From Candidatus Aminicenantota bacterium (GTDB taxonomy: Bacteria; Acidobacteriota; Aminicenantia; UBA2199), in NCBI GenBank assembly GCA_023137075.1, contig JAGLQA010000107.1, positions 1 through 8,928 on the forward strand: a stretch of DNA of 8,928 bases, written 5' to 3'. The notes below the pieces were generated by a model. It was not told the origin of the DNA. It searched no databases and worked only from the letters and a program-made list of their open reading frames with translations. The stretch's first letter is position 1. Each line of letters begins with the position of its first letter. The position numbers were made by a program, and so were the translations under genes. Shown in pieces: positions 5,849-8,928 of this stretch.

Positions 5849-7336
5849 TTAATCATAAGCGGTGCAGCGGCGGTAACCTCCCAATCGGGACTCTAAAAAG
5901 GATGCCACACGGAAAAGCAGGTCTTCATTTCCCACAGTCGATACCACCTGCAACCCGATGGGCAGCCCTTCCGCGGAGCGTCCACAGGGTACGATTATGG
6001 CCGGTAACCCAAAGGTGTTGGGCAGAGCGATAAAAGGAAGCACCCAGCGGAAGGTTTTTTTGATATTGAAAATCTCCCAATATATCTTGTTATGCTTTTT
6101 GGCAGGCGATGGATAGGTGGGAACCAGAAAAACTCCCCTGTCACCGAGTAATGCCTCAATTTCCTTCAGGTGATTTTCCACAAACCGGTTAATTTGATCT
6201 CTTTTTTTCCGGTTCGGGGCGAAGAGCCAGGCGCCGAAGATTCCCCACGATATGAAGGGATGATTCATCGCTTCGAACCCCAATTTGGCCTTAACAAAAT
6301 CGAATAGGATCCTGATATGATCCCATAAATTTCCTTTTTTTAAATGGGGGTAGGCCCATTCACGAGTTCCAGCGGCTGCATCTTCACTCATGATCAATTG
6401 CCACATCAAAGCCACATCTTTCATAAATGGGGGCGGTTCGCTGTCCAATTCGATATCCCCAGCAGACGCACGCAGCGCTTCCTGAGCCTTTTGAAGGATA
6501 TCCATGGTTTCCGCTGTGCAGCGGGTCTTGTGAAAAGAACCGAAACTAACCACCTTTGTCCCTTTCGGAATCTCCCACGAAACCGGGGCTTTGAAAGATG
6601 GCTCGATAATGGAATAAATTAACGCGGCATCACGGACACTCTTCGTTATTGGCCCGAATCCCAGCATGCGTTTCTGGTTCTCTACCGTAACCTCAGGCAA
6701 ATGCCCCTGTTCCGGGAAGCGAAACGCTCCTGCTTTAAAACCCACTACGCCGTTAAAATGAGAGGGTATGCGGATGGATCCCCCGATATCGGAACCGAAA
6801 CCGGCTGCAGCACCGCCCACCGCGATGAGTCCCGCCTCGCCTCCCGAGGAACCCCCGGTGGTATAAGCCGGGTTCCAGGGATTGTTTGAGCGACCGAAAA
6901 GGTTATTATCGGTCTCCTGGCAGAAGCATAAGGAGGGAGTATTGGATTTATTCAGAATGATAGCCCCTTCCCGGCGCAGTAGCTTAACCGCCTCCGCGTC
7001 CGCCGCAGCTATTTTCCGGTCTTTTAGATGTTTTAAGGCTCCGGTGGTACGCATACCGGCAACGTCTAAAGCTTCTTTAATAGTCATAGGGACGCCGAAG
7101 AGTTTGCCTTCGATTTTTCCCTTTTTTAACCGGTTTTCACATTGCGCGGCCTCTTTCCGGGCCGCCTCGTAACGGTTATCCACAACCAGGTTTAGTTTTT
7201 TGTTCATTAGTTTTTGCTTTTCGATATAAATGTCCACTACCTCACCGGGTGTAATTATCCCGTCCCGGTATGCCTGAAGTAAGCCGGTGGCATCCATATC
7301 CAATACCTGCGATTTTGAAATTTTTTCTTTTTTCAT
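5849..7336 (-). CDS. Amidase-signature family hydrolase
   Basis: A full-length 495-residue amidase-signature enzyme that hydrolyses an amide bond; the natural substrate is unknown. The Ser-cisSer-Lys triad is visible: Lys87 in MTIKEALD, cis-Ser163 in TTGGSSGGE, and the nucleophile Ser187 in GSDIGGSIRIPS. The family C-terminus is intact (FGLPAIIVPCG and EGLPIGLQVV). The Gly/Ser-rich core and overall layout resemble stand-alone or fatty-acid-amide-hydrolase-like members. No gatB or gatC is beside it, so I do not call it GatA. The ATG is preceded by AAGGAGA (7347-7341) at ideal spacing. It has its own promoter upstream and runs convergently towards the ATPase gene. No signal peptide or N-terminal membrane segment is seen, which suggests a cytoplasmic protein. 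Confidence 0.9.
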   Translation of the reverse strand: MKKEKISKSQVLDMDATGLLQAYRDGIITPGEVVDIYIEKQKLMNKKLNLVVDNRYEAARKEAAQCENRLKKGKIEGKLFGVPMTIKEALDVAGMRTTGALKHLKDRKIAAADAEAVKLLRREGAIILNKSNTPSLCFCQETDNNLFGRSNNPWNPAYTTGGSSGGEAGLIAVGGAAAGFGSDIGGSIRIPSHFNGVVGFKAGAFRFPEQGHLPEVTVENQKRMLGFGPITKSVRDAALIYSIIEPSFKAPVSWEIPKGTKVVSFGSFHKTRCTAETMDILQKAQEALRASAGDIELDSEPPPFMKDVALMWQLIMSEDAAAGTREWAYPHLKKGNLWDHIRILFDFVKAKLGFEAMNHPFISWGIFGAWLFAPNRKKRDQINRFVENHLKEIEALLGDRGVFLVPTYPSPAKKHNKIYWEIFNIKKTFRWVLPFIALPNTFGLPAIIVPCGRSAEGLPIGLQVVSTVGNEDLLFRVASFLESRLGGYRRCTAYD

Positions 7337-7425
7337 TTTATCTCCTTATTCCTGTATAGGGCACAGACCGGAACTATTTTTTCTCTTTTTTCAGCCATTT
7401 TACCTTCCAGGTTGACAATATGATC

Positions 7426-7455
7426 ATTATATCATGAAAAACCACAGCGATTCAA
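7426..7455 (-). promoter_or_regulatory. Promoter of the amidase gene
   Basis: On the minus strand TTGAAT (7455-7450) is followed by an 18-nt spacer and TATAAT (7431-7426). The -10 is of extended type (TGATATAAT). An imperfect dyad, ATGAT-N6-ATCAT (7420-7435), overlaps the -10 and could bind a regulator. The leader would be about 80 nt. Confidence 0.6.
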
Positions 7456-7471
7456 ATCACAATCCCCCCCT

Positions 7472-7495
7472 CCTACCTTTTTGAAAAGAGGTAGG
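7472..7495. repeat. Small hairpin in the intergenic region
   Basis: CCTACCT (7472-7478) and AGGTAGG (7489-7495) are perfectly complementary, and the A/T-rich loop can pair further. No T-run follows on either strand, so it is not a clear terminator. It lies just upstream of the amidase -35 and far upstream of the plus-strand TATAAT, where it could be a regulator site. Confidence 0.35.
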
Positions 7496-7546
7496 CCCAA
7501 AAACTTTTCCGGAAGACCCTGCGGGCCATCTACACGACCTTAACTC

Positions 7547-7557
7547 TGCGGTATAAT
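7547..7557 (+). promoter_or_regulatory. Candidate -10 region of the metal-response operon
   Basis: TGCGGTATAAT contains a perfect TATAAT (7552-7557) about 115 bases before the anti-sigma-like gene. No good -35 hexamer lies 16-18 nt upstream, so an activator may be needed. The same 11-mer occurs at 4472-4482 in the ATPase promoter. Confidence 0.45.
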
Positions 7558-7591
7558 AAATTTCACTATCACTTCACGGGAGACCTTCGAG

Positions 7592-7669
7592 ATGCCGCGC
7601 CGCGGGGGGAAAACTTTTATTGAAATCAATATTATTAGCAAGGTTTTGTGTGTGCGATTGTCAAAGTAG
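7592..7669 (+). CDS. Putative 25-aa leader ORF before the anti-sigma-like gene
   Basis: ATG at 7592 opens 25 codons ending in TAG (7667-7669). A single T separates the stop from the ATG at 7671. GGGAG (7578-7582) lies nine bases before the start and could serve as ribosome binding site. The peptide begins MPRRGGKTF, is basic, and has one Cys near the end. The next gene has no clear Shine-Dalgarno at 7671, so a coupled or regulatory leader is possible. No family is recognised, and chance is a real alternative. Confidence 0.3.
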   Translation: MPRRGGKTFIEINIISKVLCVRLSK

Positions 7670-7670
7670 T

Positions 7671-8012
7671 ATGAGCAAAAAAATTGAAGAATTGATTGCC
7701 ATACACAATGATATCTTAAATTCCAGCGCAGCGGCAAATCCGTACATCGAACAACGAATCAAATCAAGATGCCGGGAAAGGGCAGCGCGGCCTACCCTCA
7801 TCGAATCACTCAACCTTAAACTGGTTAGGACGATTACTGCTTACGCTTTTCTCCTGTTTATCCTCATTTTTGCCAACTTTTTCTTAATACAGTCCTTTAA
7901 AAATAAAGGGAATACCACCGCTTTGACAGTGCCTGAAATGGCTATCTTTACGGCCGCTGTCCCGGGAAGTATTGCTTCCGCCTACTCAGATGTGAACCTA
8001 TGGGAAAAATAG
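7671..8012 (+). CDS. Small single-pass membrane protein resembling an ECF anti-sigma factor
   Basis: A 113-residue protein counted from the ATG at 7671. It has a cytoplasmic-type N-terminus (about 1-52), one strong transmembrane helix (about 54-75) and a short outer tail (about 76-113). The N-terminal segment ANPYIEQRIKSR resembles the NPY-x(3)-R-(I/L)-K motif of small anti-sigma-like proteins found between ECF sigma genes and periplasmic sensors. I judge this from pattern only. No zinc anti-sigma HxxxCxxC motif is present, and no sigma gene lies next to it in the window. A GTG at 7650, with AAGG six bases ahead (7640-7643), is an alternative start adding seven residues (MCDCQSS). Extending to the TTG at 7620 is less likely. 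It overlaps the sensor-like gene by 13 bp, so the two are probably made together. Confidence 0.6.
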   Translation: MSKKIEELIAIHNDILNSSAAANPYIEQRIKSRCRERAARPTLIESLNLKLVRTITAYAFLLFILIFANFFLIQSFKNKGNTTALTVPEMAIFTAAVPGSIASAYSDVNLWEK

Positions 8013-8452
8013 CACTGCGCTTACTATTTATATTATCCCTGAGCTTCAACGCAGCTTTCTTAGGCCAATTATTATTTAGCCCCGAAAAAAGCAAAGCAGG
8101 GGATAATTTTTTGAACGAACTCCGACTATCAAAGGAACAGGGGGAAAAGATCCGCGCTGCCTCGGAATTCATCGACCGGGAGAACCGGGAGTTAACCGCA
8201 AAGATCAAAAAATGCCAACAAAACTTAATTCAATCACTGCAAGAACCGCAGGTCGATAAAGAGAAAGCGTACCAATGCATTAATGATATAAACGCACTGC
8301 AGCAAAAGATCCAGGAAAATACCATCAAGAAAATCCTGATCTGTAAAGAACACCTCACCCGGGACCAATGCTCCGGTTTGATGGATAACATGTGTAAAAA
8401 AATGCATGTTAATCCGGATTATTGCAAAAAACACTGTAACATAAAAAAATAG
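8000..8452 (+). CDS. Periplasmic heavy-metal-sensor-like protein (CnrX/Spy-like, cysteine-rich)
   Basis: A 150-residue protein with an N-terminal hydrophobic helix (about 6-26) acting as signal or membrane anchor, then a helical periplasmic domain. LRLSKEQGEKIR (41-52), a Gln/Glu-rich coiled region (60-110) and CKEHLTRDQC (115-124, the usual LTpeQ motif) fit the Metal_resist / CpxP-Spy-CnrX family. That family senses metals or misfolded proteins in the periplasm. Unlike typical members it has seven Cys (72, 93, 115, 124, 132, 142, 146) and His at 118, 136 and 145. They cluster at the C-terminus (CKKMH, CKKHC), which suggests direct binding of a soft metal such as copper. It overlaps the preceding gene by 13 bp and precedes an exported metal-binding protein. 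The family call rests on pattern and context. Confidence 0.68.
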   Translation: MGKIALRLLFILSLSFNAAFLGQLLFSPEKSKAGDNFLNELRLSKEQGEKIRAASEFIDRENRELTAKIKKCQQNLIQSLQEPQVDKEKAYQCINDINALQQKIQENTIKKILICKEHLTRDQCSGLMDNMCKKMHVNPDYCKKHCNIKK

Positions 8453-8467
8453 GAAGAACATGTTAAG

Positions 8468-8590
8468 ATGAAACAAAAAAAATTTACCCCAAAATGTAAC
8501 TTAAAAAGTCATGTTTGTGCTTATTGGTTACTTATTCATCCTATTTGCTTTGATTACAAAATGAAATTTAACAAGAATTTAAAATCATAA
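8468..8590 (+). CDS. Doubtful 40-aa ORF between sensor-like and HMBD genes
   Basis: ATG at 8468 opens 40 codons ending in TAA at 8588-8590, nineteen bases before the next gene. AGGAAGA (8451-8457) is a possible but distant ribosome binding site. The peptide is Lys-rich with three Cys and a mid-hydrophobic YWLLIHPICF. No family is recognised. The stretch is A/T-rich and may simply be the intergenic leader of the next gene. Confidence 0.15.
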   Translation: MKQKKFTPKCNLKSHVCAYWLLIHPICFDYKMKFNKNLKS

Positions 8591-8598
8591 TAAATCTC

Positions 8599-8604
8599 AG
8601 GAGG
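8599..8604 (+). promoter_or_regulatory. Ribosome binding site of the HMBD gene
   Basis: A perfect AGGAGG stands five bases before the ATG at 8610. It fixes the start of the following gene, which is open at the window end, and suggests high expression. Confidence 0.8.
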
Positions 8605-8609
8605 ATTTA

Positions 8610-8928
8610 ATGAAGACTTTTACAAAAGTTTTACTAATTTTGTTAGTTTCGTTCATCCTGGTGATGGGAAGTAATTCCCTCTATGCCCAGGAAGATGTCA
8701 AGAAAGATGTCAAGGAAAAAGCGGCCTGCAAAGCGCATGCTAAAAAAGCTGCAGCCGGCAAAGCAGACTGCGTTTCCGCTCACAAGACTATTTATGCCTG
8801 CCCGGTCAAAGGATGCAAGTACCACAGTGACAAACCGGGGAAATGCCCTAAATGCAACAAAGAACTGGTAAAAAAAGAAGCCTGCTGTCCTGAGGCGCAC
8901 AAAACCATGTATGTATGCCCGGTCAAAG
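8610..8928 (+). CDS. Exported heavy-metal-binding (HMBD-like) repeat protein, 3' partial
   Basis: The first 106 codons of a secreted protein that runs off the window. Residues 1-26 are a Sec signal peptide (MKTFTK, a hydrophobic core LLILLVSFILVMG, then SNSLYA) with probable cleavage before Gln27; there is no lipobox. A charged Lys/Ala linker with Cys40, His43 and Cys54 follows. The first metal-binding unit (about 57-94) reads YACPVKGCKYH, then KPGKCPKCNKELV. It follows the HMBD pattern Y-x-C-P-...-KPGKCPKCGM-x-L but replaces the usual CPMHP and GM. A second unit starts at 96 (AHKTMYVCPVK), 39 residues or 117 bp after the first, and is cut by the window edge. HMBD domains are common in copper and RND-efflux proteins. 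Following the sensor-like gene, a periplasmic metal-binding or chaperone role is the best inference. Confidence 0.82.
   Translation, partial: MKTFTKVLLILLVSFILVMGSNSLYAQEDVKKDVKEKAACKAHAKKAAAGKADCVSAHKTIYACPVKGCKYHSDKPGKCPKCNKELVKKEACCPEAHKTMYVCPVK
8783..8928 (+). repeat. 117-bp tandem repeat in the HMBD gene (second copy incomplete)
   Basis: The segment coding AHKT-(I/M)-Y-(A/V)-CPVK recurs at an exact spacing of 117 bp; for example TGCCCGGTCAAAG occurs in both copies. Sequence similarity at DNA level suggests recent duplication of a 39-residue metal-binding unit. More copies may follow beyond the window. Confidence 0.7.

Larger units (their letters stand above)
7337..7670. other. Intergenic region between divergent amidase and metal-response genes
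   Basis: This 334-base stretch contains the amidase ribosome binding site and promoter, a C-run (7464-7470), a hairpin at 7472-7495, an 8-bp palindrome TTCCGGAA (7507-7514), a TATAAT on the plus strand (7552-7557) and a possible 25-codon leader ORF (7592-7669). I see no remnant of a sigma-factor gene in the plus-strand frames I read through here. Confidence 0.6.

Noticed and set aside
5834..5880. Hairpin GAGGTACC / GGTAACCTC between the convergent ATPase and amidase genes
   Set aside because: It has a bulge, a 30-base loop reaching into the amidase coding region, and no T-run; too weak to call a terminator.
6344..7172. Three plus-strand reading frames of 62-96 aa
   Set aside because: They lie opposite the amidase core with its intact triad; their residues reflect the complementary strand only.
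8511..8564. 17-codon hydrophobic ORF (MFVLIGYLF...)
   Set aside because: It has no SD and lies in A/T-rich leader sequence where such ORFs arise easily.

Overview
The window is 8.9 kb of bacterial DNA of moderate to low GC. The organism is probably Gram-negative: there is an exported cysteine-rich metal protein with a Sec-type signal peptide and a membrane-anchored protein resembling periplasmic metal sensors. Promoters are of the ordinary sigma-70 type (TTGACA/TATAAT-like). I cannot name the lineage. No rRNA, tRNA, CRISPR array, transposase, integrase or phage gene is visible.

Layout. (1) 1-1090, plus strand: the 3' part of an alpha/beta-hydrolase esterase gene, open at the window edge, followed by a hairpin at 1102-1152. 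(2) 1187-3033, plus strand: a strong promoter and an operon that I read as a stand-alone Septu anti-phage system, PtuA-type ATPase plus PtuB-type HNH nuclease. It is preceded by an unannotated 22-codon ORF with a good ribosome binding site whose stop codon overlaps the ptuA start as ATGA. (3) 3020-4153, minus strand: a YghO-like GNAT-fold protein. Its 3' end overlaps ptuB by 14 bp, and the conserved N-terminus extends 58 codons beyond the only in-frame ATG, most likely to an ATT start behind a strong Shine-Dalgarno. (4) 4455-5834, plus strand: an archaeal-type AAA ATPase with a C-terminal DUF234/PD-(D/E)XK-like domain. Its promoter is embedded in two tandem palindromic repeats that reach the ribosome binding site. 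(5) 5849-7336, minus strand: an intact amidase-signature hydrolase with its own promoter. (6) 7552-8928, plus strand: a probable metal-response cluster. It holds a small single-pass membrane protein resembling ECF anti-sigma factors, a cysteine-rich periplasmic heavy-metal-sensor-like protein overlapping it by 13 bp, and an exported repeat protein with heavy-metal-binding (HMBD-like) zinc-ribbon units that runs off the window end.

How the parts relate. PtuA and PtuB act together as a defence complex. The ATPase-nuclease fusion may be a second accessory or defence-like gene, but that is inference. The last three genes look like one metal-sensing and metal-binding unit, although no sigma factor lies beside the anti-sigma-like gene. 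The esterase, the GNAT protein and the amidase look like ordinary enzymes with no visible link to the defence genes.

Long non-coding stretches are 4154-4499 (two divergent promoters and the tandem operators) and 7337-7670 (two divergent promoters, a hairpin and a possible leader ORF).
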